A DNA stretch of 64,000 bases. It comes from Subsaximicrobium wynnwilliamsii (GTDB taxonomy: Bacteria; Bacteroidota; Bacteroidia; Flavobacteriales; Flavobacteriaceae). Of this stretch, positions 17,167 to 25,662 are shown one piece after another. The translations under genes were made by a program, and so were the position numbers. The stretch is from contig NZ_VORM01000021.1 of assembly GCF_007997225.1 (NCBI RefSeq), positions 1 through 64,000 of the forward strand, written 5' to 3'. The first letter of the stretch is position 1; the number at the start of each line of letters is the position of its first letter. Under the pieces are notes generated by a model that saw only the letters and a list, made by a program, of their open reading frames with translations, made no database searches and had not been told where the DNA came from.

Positions 17167-17721
17167 TCAGGTACTGTTTTCCATGCGCGGGGTTTGATTT
17201 GATTTTAAAATTGCTGAATGGGTTGTATGTTTAAGTTGGGTCAATTGAATTTGTTGCCGTTTTGAGAAAAAAGCAGCTCTCAAATCCTTCAGTTTTAACT
17301 GAAGCAGCTTTTTGTAATCCAGTTGATGAAATGGATTGGCGTTTTTGCCCAATTTATAAGATGCGATATAATAGGCCCAATAGTCGGGTAAAATCACAGT
17401 GCCCAAAATAATGGCACCATATAAGTAGGGGCTGCGTTTTCCGTTACCAAAACACAACCACTGCAAGGCAATTTCATCGGCTACCTGCGTGCCAAAACCA
17501 GTGAGCGTGTGGTAAGCGTCGTGACGTTCTACCTTGGCAATGAGCTCGAAATCGTGCTTATCTAAAAATAAACCAAGATGCCTTCCGAAGGAATCTTTAG
17601 GGTAGCGCAACAAATCGGTTCTGCTAATTCCCCACGAAGCGTGATGCTTGAATAAACCCGTATAGCCATTTTGGGAATGCTTAAACAGCCATTCAATGAA
17701 TTGTTCACGTAGGGCTTTCAT
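17167..17721 (-). CDS. Coq4-family protein
   Basis: 184 residues from ATG 17721, which overlaps the upstream gene's stop (ATGA). The Coq4 metal motif HDxxH-x11-E is intact: HDAYHTLTGFGTQVADE. Coq4 acts in ubiquinone synthesis in eukaryotes and proteobacteria, but Bacteroidota normally use menaquinone, so another isoprenoid-quinone or lipid-related task is likely. It is the third gene of an operon with DUF4173 and a small membrane protein. The last ~40 residues are basic and variable. Confidence 0.8.
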   Translation of the reverse strand: MKALREQFIEWLFKHSQNGYTGLFKHHASWGISRTDLLRYPKDSFGRHLGLFLDKHDFELIAKVERHDAYHTLTGFGTQVADEIALQWLCFGNGKRSPYLYGAIILGTVILPDYWAYYIASYKLGKNANPFHQLDYKKLLQLKLKDLRAAFFSKRQQIQLTQLKHTTHSAILKSNQTPRMENST

Positions 17722-18092
17722 GGTTGTTCTTCTTTTGCAAACCAAACCCAAGATTGGCAGGTGCTAATAAATGCTGAACTGAAAAAAGCAATTGCCAATA
17801 TACTGAAGGAGTTATCGATGATGGCAAGCACACAAATCCCAAAGACCACAATAGCGTAATAGGGGAAATAGGCCTTAAAAATGCGCTTCTTGTTGAAAGA
17901 CTCACGTTCCGTTAGCCAAAAAATAGGACAAATACTCACAATGACACTGCTGGCGACGCAAATGAATATCGGGATAAAAGACAGCAGTACAAAAGGCATG
18001 AAGGTTATTTGAAGCACTTTGCTGCCCAAGATGCCCCAAAACACAGCACTTGCCAAGAGCGTAGATTTACCCAGATTGCTTGATAGGTTCAT
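17718..18092 (-). CDS. Small membrane protein, unknown function
   Basis: 124 residues with four predicted membrane segments (for example VFWGILGSKVLQITFMPFVLL and IVVFGICVLAIIDNSFSILAI) and few charged residues. I do not recognise a family. It overlaps the upstream DUF4173 gene and the downstream Coq4 gene by 4 bp each, so all three are translationally coupled and presumably work together at the membrane. Confidence 0.75.
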   Translation of the reverse strand: MNLSSNLGKSTLLASAVFWGILGSKVLQITFMPFVLLSFIPIFICVASSVIVSICPIFWLTERESFNKKRIFKAYFPYYAIVVFGICVLAIIDNSFSILAIAFFSSAFISTCQSWVWFAKEEQP

Positions 18093-19501
18093 TTGAAAAC
18101 GGAATTTGACTCGGTTTTGAGTAGGTCTAAACTAAAATTATCATAATTAAGTTCCTGCCAGTTGCGTTGCTGCAACTCCTGGATGTAATACTGGTATTTT
18201 TTTTCGATGGCGCGTTTTTGGGTTTCAGAAATAGCAACACTATCCTTCAAGTCATAAAGTAAAATGGCGTTTCGATTGGATAATTTTATAAGATAGTCCA
18301 TATCAAAATCCTGAGCCTGGGTCAAGTTGTATTGGGTTATCCTGCGGTCCCAATTCACTCCACTCAGCAGCAATAGGGTCATAAAAGCGACTTGTGTATT
18401 GCTCCGAAATAAAAAGGCGAGATTTTTTAGGTTGAGAACTTTCAAAAACGTGGTCAACAGCCCGATCAAGGTCATAAAAATATAAACGTACACCCCAATG
18501 CGTTTATAGGTCAAACCAAAAGCGCCAATGTAATTCTGGTTTTTAATCGCGATCAATACAATGAGCGCCACATTGAGGGAAATCCAAAGAAAACTGAGGT
18601 TTTTAAGGATGCGATTGTGAGCATAAAAATTGAGATTGCCTCTAAAAAAATAGAGGATGATGATAATCGCAATGATGATGGATGCAATGAGCGTATTGAT
18701 GCCATTGTGTACTTGAATAGAGAGTTCTGAAGCTTTTGAGACAATCATCGCGTTTATGGAAATGATGTCGGTTAGGATGTAAACAAGGAGTAACAGGTTT
18801 AAAAGTCCCAATAAAGTCGTGCCCAATTGCTGTTCTTTTTTAAGGCTTGCTTCGGAAAAATTAGCAGTTTCCAAGAGGTTGTTCGATACGCTCAAATCGG
18901 CTGAAGTTGCTGGCTCCACTAAAACAGGTTGGGCGATGTTGCTGAAGAGATAATAGCCCATGAGCGTGAATAGCAACCATTGCAAATTGATAAAATCGAA
19001 GTTGATGCGGGCGATAAGCCCCTCAAACACGGGATTGCCCTGTCGGTAGAGCAGCACAAATAAGATGATAAACACAATAGGAATACCTATCAATTTGGCA
19101 AGTTGAGGCAGGTCTGCCTTCTGTTTCCAATTTGAGGCTTTGGAGGCTTCTTGGCGGTCGATATTTCTATGGAAAAACCCGGCGATGCTTGTGTAAAGTC
19201 CGTTGAGCCATTTGAGGTAAATGGAAGATTGGGATTCTGAAACCGCGCCAACCAAGCTCACGAACATGAGCAGATTGGCCATGACAGATAGCGATGAACG
19301 ATGAACAAATACCAAAACAGCACTGAGCAGATAGGCAACACTGTGGAGCAAAACACCTCTGTCGCGAAATTTTTTGAGGTTGTAAAATAGCAGAAGCACG
19401 AGCGCCAACACTGCAAATAACGCAAGGTTGAGCCCAACGGACTGCCCGTAAAATAGAAGGCTGAATAGGACAGCGGCGATAAGAATGACAATTTGTTTCA
19501 T
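18089..19501 (-). CDS. DUF4173/DUF4153-type polytopic membrane protein
   Basis: 470 residues with about ten to twelve membrane segments and a soluble C-terminal tail (about 80 residues, rich in Gln/Lys, IEKKYQYYIQELQQRNWQELN). NRAILLYDLKDSV-like and VNWDRRITQYN segments near the end are typical of DUF4173. Function unknown. It is the first gene of the three-gene operon; a 19-bp palindrome lies 17 bp upstream of its start and is probably its operator. Confidence 0.8.
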   Translation of the reverse strand: MKQIVILIAAVLFSLLFYGQSVGLNLALFAVLALVLLLFYNLKKFRDRGVLLHSVAYLLSAVLVFVHRSSLSVMANLLMFVSLVGAVSESQSSIYLKWLNGLYTSIAGFFHRNIDRQEASKASNWKQKADLPQLAKLIGIPIVFIILFVLLYRQGNPVFEGLIARINFDFINLQWLLFTLMGYYLFSNIAQPVLVEPATSADLSVSNNLLETANFSEASLKKEQQLGTTLLGLLNLLLLVYILTDIISINAMIVSKASELSIQVHNGINTLIASIIIAIIIILYFFRGNLNFYAHNRILKNLSFLWISLNVALIVLIAIKNQNYIGAFGLTYKRIGVYVYIFMTLIGLLTTFLKVLNLKNLAFLFRSNTQVAFMTLLLLSGVNWDRRITQYNLTQAQDFDMDYLIKLSNRNAILLYDLKDSVAISETQKRAIEKKYQYYIQELQQRNWQELNYDNFSLDLLKTESNSVFK

Positions 19502-19517
19502 AGTGTAAAGTTTAAAG

Positions 19518-19536
19518 TACTTTGAAATTCAAAGTA
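19518..19536. promoter_or_regulatory. Palindromic operator TACTTTGAAATTCAAAGTA
   Basis: A perfect 19-bp inverted repeat 17 bp before the DUF4173 start codon. A nearly identical site (TACTTTGAATTACAAAGTA) lies before the membrane gene at 20907. Sites shared by two operons that flank a winged-helix regulator gene are probably bound by that regulator. Confidence 0.65.
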
Positions 19537-19758
19537 AAATGATAAAAAAAAAGTGTATTAAATTGGATGCCGATTTTTGAGAGTAAAGGGTTCAAGATGT
19601 TGTTCGTTTGATACTTAATGCTGTCTGCATGTTTTAGCTAGTTTTTAGTTCTATCAATAAATTATTACAGCCTCTCAGCGAGTTGATGCGCGTCTTGGTT
19701 CTTGATTCCTTCAGCGCATCGCCTGCCGGTTTGCAGGGCTTTGATTCTATATCATGCA

Positions 19759-20052
19759 TTATTGATTATTGATTAATTTTTCAAGGGCTTCAATGTGTTT
19801 GTTGAATTCTGCTCTTCCCAATGTTGTGGTGGCGTAGCGGGTGTTGGGTTTTCTACCTATAAATTGTTTCTCCACCCAAATGTAGTCTGCTTTTTCCAAA
19901 GCTTTGGTATGGCTGGCCAAATTCCCATCGGTCGCAGCCAAAAGTTCCTTGAGCATGTTGAAATCGGCATATTCATTGACCATCAACACAGACATGATGC
20001 CCAATCGAATGCGATGGTCAAAGACTTTATTGATGTTATTGATGATGCTCAT
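19759..20052 (-). CDS. Winged-helix transcriptional regulator (MarR/ArsR-like, HTH_27 type)
   Basis: 97 residues, almost only the DNA-binding domain: HRIRLGIMSVLMVNEYADFNMLKELL leads into helices 2-3 (TDGNLASHTKALEKADYIWV) and a wing (GRKPNTRYATTTLGRAEF). The length is typical of the small ArsR/MarR-like regulators with a transcriptional-regulator PF13601 domain. Its neighbours on both sides are membrane-protein operons with matching palindromic sites. A TTCAAAG tandem repeat at 20076-20102 lies just upstream and includes a half-site-like sequence. Confidence 0.88.
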   Translation of the reverse strand: MSIINNINKVFDHRIRLGIMSVLMVNEYADFNMLKELLAATDGNLASHTKALEKADYIWVEKQFIGRKPNTRYATTTLGRAEFNKHIEALEKLINNQ

Positions 20053-20075
20053 GCTGAGAGTTTAAGGTTTTTTGG

Positions 20076-20102
20076 TTCAAAGTTCAAAGTTCAAAGTTCA
20101 AG
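20076..20102. repeat. TTCAAAG heptamer tandem repeat
   Basis: Nearly four consecutive 7-bp units TTCAAAG upstream of the regulator gene. Each unit resembles one arm of the 19-bp palindromic operators nearby (TTCAAAGTA), so the repeat may both bind the regulator and belong to the heptamer repeats common in this window's intergenic DNA. Confidence 0.6.
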
Positions 20103-20219
20103 ATTCCAAATTCTAGAGTCCAGAACCATGACTGGCAGGCGGGACGCTAATATTTTTTTAATTTTTCAATATTTCCGTTTTTGGCATTTGCTGCTTTGCT
20201 TTTGGATTTTTAATTTTCC

Positions 20220-20277
20220 TACTTCCTACTTCCTACTTCCTACTTCCTACTTCCTACTTCCTACTTCCTACTTCCTA
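20220..20277. repeat. TACTTCC heptamer tandem repeat (about 8 copies)
   Basis: Uninterrupted 7-bp repeats that end at the stop codon of the membrane gene on the minus strand. Copy number changes by slippage would move or change the stop region. Confidence 0.9.
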
Positions 20278-20907
20278 TTTCCTAATTCGGTCATACTTAA
20301 AATGCATAATCGTCCCGTAAACAATATGGCAAACGCCAAAGCCCAGCGCCCAAAAGAACAAACCGTAGCCCAGAAAGTAAACGGATAGAAGTCCGATGAC
20401 AATCATCGTAATGCCCAAATAACGAATATAGCCCAAAGTATATTTGCTGGCATTCACGCAAGCGAGCCCGTAAAACACCAAGGTCATTGGTGCCACAAAG
20501 GCAAAGATGTTCTTTTCCAATAAAAACATTATAAAAAATCCGCCTGTTGCCAAAGGTATGAGGAAATTGATCAATAAACGTTTGGAAGTCGCGTCCCAAA
20601 GGGATTCATTTTGCTTTTTAGCTTTGGCATAACTTAGAACGATACCTGTAATGAGAGATAGGAGTACCACAGCAAATGCTACGACAATAATCTCAATCAT
20701 GTGTTTCTGAGTAAGTATTATGGTTCTGTACCCGTCTGCACTTATGATATTGTTTGCATAGATGATATGATATCCTAAAAACGCCCCAATAAGTGCGTAA
20801 ATGCCTGCCATGATTCCTGAAAGTCCACTCAGGGACAAAAACCGTGACGATTTGTGCATCATGCTTTTGATGTCGCTGATGTCCTGAAGATAGTTTTTAG
20901 ATTCCAT
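20275..20907 (-). CDS. Polytopic membrane protein, unknown function, co-regulated with the wHTH gene
   Basis: 210 residues from ATG 20907 (MESKNYLQDISDIKSMMHKS), preferred over an upstream TTG-type start because the palindromic operator lies 8 bp before it. After a 28-residue soluble N-terminus there are six hydrophobic segments in three pairs. I do not recognise a named family. In gene order it precedes the small winged-helix regulator on the same strand. Confidence 0.75.
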   Translation of the reverse strand: MESKNYLQDISDIKSMMHKSSRFLSLSGLSGIMAGIYALIGAFLGYHIIYANNIISADGYRTIILTQKHMIEIIVVAFAVVLLSLITGIVLSYAKAKKQNESLWDATSKRLLINFLIPLATGGFFIMFLLEKNIFAFVAPMTLVFYGLACVNASKYTLGYIRYLGITMIVIGLLSVYFLGYGLFFWALGFGVCHIVYGTIMHFKYDRIRK

Positions 20908-20914
20908 ATTAAAG

Positions 20915-20933
20915 TACTTTGAATTACAAAGTA
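20915..20933. promoter_or_regulatory. Palindromic operator TACTTTGAATTACAAAGTA
   Basis: Inverted repeat with 7-bp arms TACTTTG/CAAAGTA, directly upstream of the membrane gene start and nearly the same as the site at 19518-19536 (differences only in the centre). Confidence 0.65.
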
Positions 20934-20984
20934 AAATCATTTTTTGCAGACGTGCAAGTGAATTTTGATTTATTTGAAAAAAAG

Positions 20985-21785
20985 AGAAAAGAAGATAGAG
21001 AAGAGAGAAATGAGAGGGTAGAGGGTAGAGGGTAGAGGGTGGTTTCAGTCGCAGTCGTGACTATTTTTGAATTAACGATTAACGATTAACGATTGACGAT
21101 TGAAGATTTTTGATTTTCTAAAATAGCGAACATCGAACATCGAACATCGAACATTGAATATCGAATGACGAATGTTGAATAATGAAGTTGGCTTCAGAGA
21201 TTGAATCGTATTTTCACTTAACAACTTAACAACTTAACAAACTTCTAATATCGAACACCGAATGACGAATGTTGAATAATAAAGTTGGCTTTTGAGATTG
21301 AATTGTATTTTCACTTAACAACTTAACAACTTAACAACTTAACAACTTAACAACTTAACAACTTAACAAACTTCTAACTTCTAACTTCTAATATCGAATA
21401 TCTAATATCAAACACCGAATGACCAATGTTGAATAATGAAGTTGGCTTCAGAGATTGAATCGTATTTTCACTTAACAACTTAACAAACTTCTAACTTCTA
21501 ACTTCTAACTTCTAATATCGAATATCTAATATCAAACACCGAATGACGAATGTTGAATAATGAAGTTGGCTTCAGAGATTGAATCGTATTTTCACTTAAC
21601 AACTTAACAAACTTCTAATATCTAATATCGAACACCGAATGACCAATGTTGAATAATAAAGTTGGCTTTTGAGATTGAATCGTATTTTTTACTACCCACT
21701 ACCCACTACCCACTACCAACTACCTACAACCCACAACTCCACAAAAACCTACAACCCACTACCCACTACCTACAACTCCACAACA
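20985..21785. repeat. Composite repeat block: long direct repeats built of nested 7-8-bp tandem repeats
   Basis: No gene in 850 bp. A core of about 45 bp containing AAGTTGGCTTCAGAGATTGA recurs five times (near 21185, 21283, 21439, 21564, 21660), each followed by runs of CTTAACAA and then CTTCTAA/TATCTAA units and ATCGAACACCGAATGACGAA. Around them are further tandem words: GGTAGAG (about 21015), AACGATT (about 21075), CATCGAA (about 21130), CTACCCA (about 21690). This resembles short tandemly repeated repetitive DNA rather than CRISPR, because there are no unique spacers. Confidence 0.9.
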
Positions 21786-21790
21786 ACCAA

Positions 21791-22156
21791 CTAATCCGCC
21801 AAATACATCCCCAAAAACACGGCTAGAAAACCGAGCACAAAGCTGGCGATGGTGTAAATGGCAAAACTCATAAAATCGCCAGATTTCAAAAACACGTGAT
21901 TCTCGTAAGCAAAGGTTGAGAAAGTGGTAAAACCACCACAAAAGCCAGTGGCCAAAAGTAAGGTTTGATTGGAGCTGAGCGCATCATTCTTTGCAGCCAT
22001 ACCCAAAATGATCCCAATTAACAAACTCCCCAAAATGTTGGCGGCAAAAGTGCCATAGGGAATTCCGGTATTGGGATTGTTGAGAAATTTCCCGATAAGG
22101 AAACGCAACACGCTGCCAATACCACCACCTACAAAAACGAGTAGTAGCTGTTTCAT
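21791..22156 (-). CDS. crcB: Fluoride channel Fluc/CrcB
   Basis: 121 residues with four membrane helices, full length for the family. GGGIGSVLRFLIG at the N-terminus and the signature GFCGGFTTFSTFAYE (Phe-box and central Na+ site region) identify a CrcB/Fluc fluoride exporter, a dual-topology homodimer that removes cytoplasmic fluoride. No fluoride riboswitch can be seen: only 31 bp separate it from the next gene upstream, with which it may be co-transcribed. Confidence 0.95.
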   Translation of the reverse strand: MKQLLLVFVGGGIGSVLRFLIGKFLNNPNTGIPYGTFAANILGSLLIGIILGMAAKNDALSSNQTLLLATGFCGGFTTFSTFAYENHVFLKSGDFMSFAIYTIASFVLGFLAVFLGMYLAD

Positions 22157-22187
22157 TGGTGTATTTTAATTGGTTTTGAAAAACGCA

Positions 22188-23129
22188 TTATTCTATAGCA
22201 ATATAAATTTCTGTAAGCCATGCTGCTGGGTTGGGCACACTTTTCGAATCGTTGATAAACACATCAAGCTGTGGCCCATCAGGTAATGGCACCAATTCGT
22301 TTTTCTCGATGTAGTTGAAGGTTTTCAGGCGTGCTTCCTCTAAATATTGATAATCGCCTTTTAGCGTCGTCTTAACGGCCTTGAAGGGTTCTAATTGTCC
22401 GGTGAGAATGTCACTTTCAGAAGACATCACTTGGGAAGTGGTTGGCACACAGGCTGAAAAGATGACGGCATCATTCAGCTCGTCTTTTTTGAGATACATC
22501 ACAAATGCTGGTCCAGCCATGCTTACGGCATTGGCAATGGCATAATCCTTTATCTTGGCAATCATGGTTTCGCGCTTGTTCGTAAAATCGTCCATCTTAA
22601 CCGAGCCTGTAGTGTATAGATAAAATCCGCCACTGTGTTGCGTGATGCCATCAATGCTGATGCTGTATTTTTTCATTTCGGCGCGTACGATGCGGTCCAA
22701 ACGATCAAGGCCTTCCTCTAAATCTGGCGCAATGGCATCTTCCAGCTTTCCAGACATGGCGATGTTGAGCTTATTGGCAAAATCGTATTTGCCTTCCACT
22801 TGCCAAGTGATTTGGGTGCCTTCAGGAACGGGCTCAAAGCTGTAACGCATCGTGGCCTTATTTTCTAAAGGAGAACTCAGCTGGAATTGTTGGGTAATTG
22901 ATTGATTTTCTTCGGAAGCAATTGTTTCAATGGCTGCAATTCTCAAATGCTTGCCTTCCCAAGTGGTCCAATCTTCATAATCGGAAACTTTTTCAAAAAC
23001 CACAGGTAAGGGTGCTTTGATGATCTTGCTTCGGCTAAAATTGTATTCGTTGGGTTGCACCGCGATATAAATGGCAAAACCAATCACAAAAATAAGTAGT
23101 AGAAAAAATAAGTATTTGAATGCTTTCAT
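22188..23129 (-). CDS. SRPBCC domain fused to GyrI-like effector-binding domain, membrane-anchored
   Basis: 313 residues: an N-terminal membrane anchor (FKYLFFLLLIFVIGFAIYIAV), an SRPBCC/polyketide-cyclase-like domain (about 30-165; IKAPLPVVFEKVSDYEDWTTW) and a GyrI/effector-binding domain (about 170-313; ending LPDGPQLDVFIND...WLTEIYIAIE). The combination is common in Bacteroidota; it probably binds small hydrophobic ligands at the membrane, with no known reaction. It is divergent from the dipeptidyl peptidase gene. Confidence 0.8.
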   Translation of the reverse strand: MKAFKYLFFLLLIFVIGFAIYIAVQPNEYNFSRSKIIKAPLPVVFEKVSDYEDWTTWEGKHLRIAAIETIASEENQSITQQFQLSSPLENKATMRYSFEPVPEGTQITWQVEGKYDFANKLNIAMSGKLEDAIAPDLEEGLDRLDRIVRAEMKKYSISIDGITQHSGGFYLYTTGSVKMDDFTNKRETMIAKIKDYAIANAVSMAGPAFVMYLKKDELNDAVIFSACVPTTSQVMSSESDILTGQLEPFKAVKTTLKGDYQYLEEARLKTFNYIEKNELVPLPDGPQLDVFINDSKSVPNPAAWLTEIYIAIE

Positions 23130-23203
23130 AATGATAATGACGATGATTGTTGGTTAGTTGGCAAGCCAAAGGTAATCAATTTTAACAGATGTCTATAAAT
23201 GAT

Positions 23204-23211
23204 TACATTTG
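23204..23211 (+). promoter_or_regulatory. Candidate -7 element TACATTTG
   Basis: Fits the Bacteroidota -7 consensus TAnnTTTG and lies 26 bp before the ATG of the peptidase gene; a T-rich segment at about 20 bp upstream is the only candidate -33 element. Confidence 0.5.
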
Positions 23212-23236
23212 TGAAACAACACTTAAATCACATCTA

Positions 23237-25276
23237 ATGAAATTAAAATGGATAATGGGTCTTGCTGTCATCGCAGGATTAATGAACGCTTGTAAGGCAG
23301 AGAAGAATGACCTCAAGCCCGCAACGGTTCAAACAGAACAAACCGATGCGTTTGATTATAATGTGGAGCAGTTTGCCGACATAAAAATCCTGCGCTATCA
23401 AATTCCGGGATGGGAAAACCTGAGCTTGAAGGAGAAAAAGTTGGTCTATTTTTTAACCCAAGCCGGTCTTTCGGGACGTGACATGATTTGGGATCAAAAC
23501 TACCGTTATAATTTGACCATTAGAAAAGCTTTGGAGAATGTGTACGCTAATTATGCTGGTGACAAATCTTCAGCAGATTGGTCTGCTTTTGAAACCTACA
23601 TGAAACGGGTTTGGTTTTCAAACGGCATTCATCACCATTATTCCAACGAGAAAATGAAGCCAGAATTCTCTTCAGAATATTTGAAGCAACTTTTGGCAGA
23701 TACCAATACCACCTTAGAAGGAGAGGCCTTTGAAGTGCTCTTCAACGACCAAGATTCCAAAAAAGTGGATTTGACAAAAGGAGGAGATAACGTGAAGCTT
23801 TCCGCAGTAAATTTCTACGGGCCAAATGTGGTAAATGCTGATGTTGAAGCTTTTTATAAAACGAAAACTTCGCCAAACCCAGAGAAACCCTTGTCTTTTG
23901 GCTTGAACTCAAAATTGGTCAAGGAGAACGGAACCCTAAAGGAATTGACCTATAAGTCTGGCGGTTTGTATGGAACAGCCATCGATGAGGTTGTAAAATG
24001 GTTGGAAAAAGCCAAGGAAGTGGCCGAGAATCCTGAACAAGGCAAAGCTTTAGGCCTTTTGATCGACTATTATAAATCTGGCGATTTGCAAACTTGGGAC
24101 GATTATAATGTTGCTTGGACTGCTGCTACGGAAGGCAATATCGATTACATCAACAGCTTTATTGAAGTTTATAATGACCCCTTGGGTTACACAGGGTCTT
24201 ATGAAACGATCGTACAGATCAAGGACTTTGACATGTCTCAAAAAATGGAAGTTTTGTCTGAAAATGCACAGTGGTTTGAAGACAATGCGCCCTTGATGGA
24301 GGCCCATAAAAAGGAAAACGTGGTGGGCGTCACTTATAAGGTCGTGAACGTTGCGGGAGAGGCTGGAGATGCTTCCCCGAGCACACCCATTGGCGTTAAT
24401 TTGCCAAATGCCAACTGGATTCGTGCGGCTGTAGGAAGCAAATCGGTGTCCTTGGGAAACATCATCAATGCCTATAACAATGCAGGTAGTTCTGGTCGTT
24501 TGAAGGAATTTGTAAACGATGATGAAGAATTTGAATTGGAAGAAAAATACGGTCAGCTGGCCGATAAATTGCACACCGCTTTGCATGAAGTGATTGGTCA
24601 CGCCTCTGGGCAATTGAACCCTGGCGTGGGTGAAACCAAGGAAACGCTCAAGAGTTATGCGTCTACCCTAGAAGAAGGGCGTGCCGATTTGGTGGGACTT
24701 TACTATTTGTACAGCCCAAAATTACAGGAACTCGGTTTGGTGGATGATTGGAAATCGGTAGGAAAAGCTGCCTACGATGGTTACATTAGAAACGGTTTGA
24801 TGACGCAATTGATTCGCTTGAAAATTGGCGACAACATTGAGGAGGCACACATGAGAAACAGGCAGTGGGTTGCAGCTTGGGCTTATGAAAAAGGAATGAA
24901 GGATAACGTTATTGAAAAGATCACTAGAGATGGTAAGACGTATTTCAATATCAACGATTATGAAAAATTGCACGCCATCTTTGGAGAATTGTTGCGTGAA
25001 ACACAGCGCATAAAATCGGAAGGCGATTATAAAGCGGTTGAAGATTTGGTGGAAGGTTATGGCGTGAAAGTGGATCAAGACATCCATAACGAGGTTTTGG
25101 AACGCAACAAACAATTTACAGCTGCGCCTTACAGCGGTTTTGTGAATCCTGTTTTAGTCCCAGAATTGGATAAAAATGGTGAGATCTACGATATCAAAGT
25201 GACCCAGCCAGACCATTTTGACCAGCAAATGTTGGAGTATAGTAAAACATTCGGCTTTCTTCCTGAAATGAATTAA
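23237..25276 (+). CDS. Dipeptidyl peptidase III-like (M49) lipoprotein
   Basis: 679 residues from ATG 23237, preferred because it begins a lipoprotein signal (KWIMGLAVIAGLMNAC; lipobox Cys about 19). The zinc motif HEVIGH (about residue 450, M49 form HExxGH) and the second motif EEGRAD (about 480) identify a dipeptidyl peptidase III-type metallopeptidase, which removes dipeptides from N-termini. Length fits bacterial M49 enzymes. The last ~160 codons are copied at 27207-27691. A strong terminator follows at 25299. Confidence 0.9.
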   Translation: MKLKWIMGLAVIAGLMNACKAEKNDLKPATVQTEQTDAFDYNVEQFADIKILRYQIPGWENLSLKEKKLVYFLTQAGLSGRDMIWDQNYRYNLTIRKALENVYANYAGDKSSADWSAFETYMKRVWFSNGIHHHYSNEKMKPEFSSEYLKQLLADTNTTLEGEAFEVLFNDQDSKKVDLTKGGDNVKLSAVNFYGPNVVNADVEAFYKTKTSPNPEKPLSFGLNSKLVKENGTLKELTYKSGGLYGTAIDEVVKWLEKAKEVAENPEQGKALGLLIDYYKSGDLQTWDDYNVAWTAATEGNIDYINSFIEVYNDPLGYTGSYETIVQIKDFDMSQKMEVLSENAQWFEDNAPLMEAHKKENVVGVTYKVVNVAGEAGDASPSTPIGVNLPNANWIRAAVGSKSVSLGNIINAYNNAGSSGRLKEFVNDDEEFELEEKYGQLADKLHTALHEVIGHASGQLNPGVGETKETLKSYASTLEEGRADLVGLYYLYSPKLQELGLVDDWKSVGKAAYDGYIRNGLMTQLIRLKIGDNIEEAHMRNRQWVAAWAYEKGMKDNVIEKITRDGKTYFNINDYEKLHAIFGELLRETQRIKSEGDYKAVEDLVEGYGVKVDQDIHNEVLERNKQFTAAPYSGFVNPVLVPELDKNGEIYDIKVTQPDHFDQQMLEYSKTFGFLPEMN

Positions 25277-25298
25277 GCAAAGGTTTTAGCTGAAAATG

Positions 25299-25332
25299 AA
25301 AAGGAATGTAATTGGTTTTACATTCCTTTTTT
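25299..25332 (+). terminator. Intrinsic terminator after the M49 peptidase gene
   Basis: AAAAGGAATGTAA (25299-25311) pairs perfectly with TTACATTCCTTTT (25318-25330). A variant of it is present in the duplicated segment near 27714-27746. The rest of the gap to 25604 holds no gene. Confidence 0.85.
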
Positions 25333-25604
25333 ATTGATGCTGATTTTGAGCAGAATGAAATTCAAAAGGATCAATGCGGAAACGGAAAGGAAGATGCTCA
25401 TAAGTGTCTGGTTTTAATGACATCGCATTAGTTGCGATATGTCGTCAATGCTAAGAGAAATAGTCTTAATCTGAAGGATTCAATTGCATACAAACAACAG
25501 GTTTTGCCAGGTCTTTTTGAATGCGAAAATTTATGGCGTAACAACGCAAATCTGTCATTGGTTGAATGGATGCTACACTACCATCTGAGTCAAGGTCATC
25601 AACG

Positions 25605-25633
25605 AAAAAAATCCCCAGTAGTGGGGATTTTTT
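25605..25633 (-). terminator. Intrinsic terminator after the DUF5723 gene (works both ways)
   Basis: AAAATCCCC pairs with GGGGATTTT around AGTAGT. The minus-strand DUF5723 gene ends 30 bp away. The same element occurs in the duplicate at about 28020-28047. Confidence 0.8.
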
Positions 25634-25662
25634 AATAAAGTGTTTTGGAAATTCTTTGGTGT

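Noticed and set aside
20985-21785. CRISPR array
   Set aside because: Repeats are of variable period with repetitive, not unique, material between them, and no cas genes are near.
22157-22187. Fluoride riboswitch in front of crcB
   Set aside because: Only 31 bp separate the genes, too short for the conserved structure, and no matching motif is visible.
25432-25635. 67-codon plus-strand frame between the M49 and DUF5723 genes
   Set aside because: It spans a terminator, and the duplicate region carries stops and changes there, so it is not under coding constraint.
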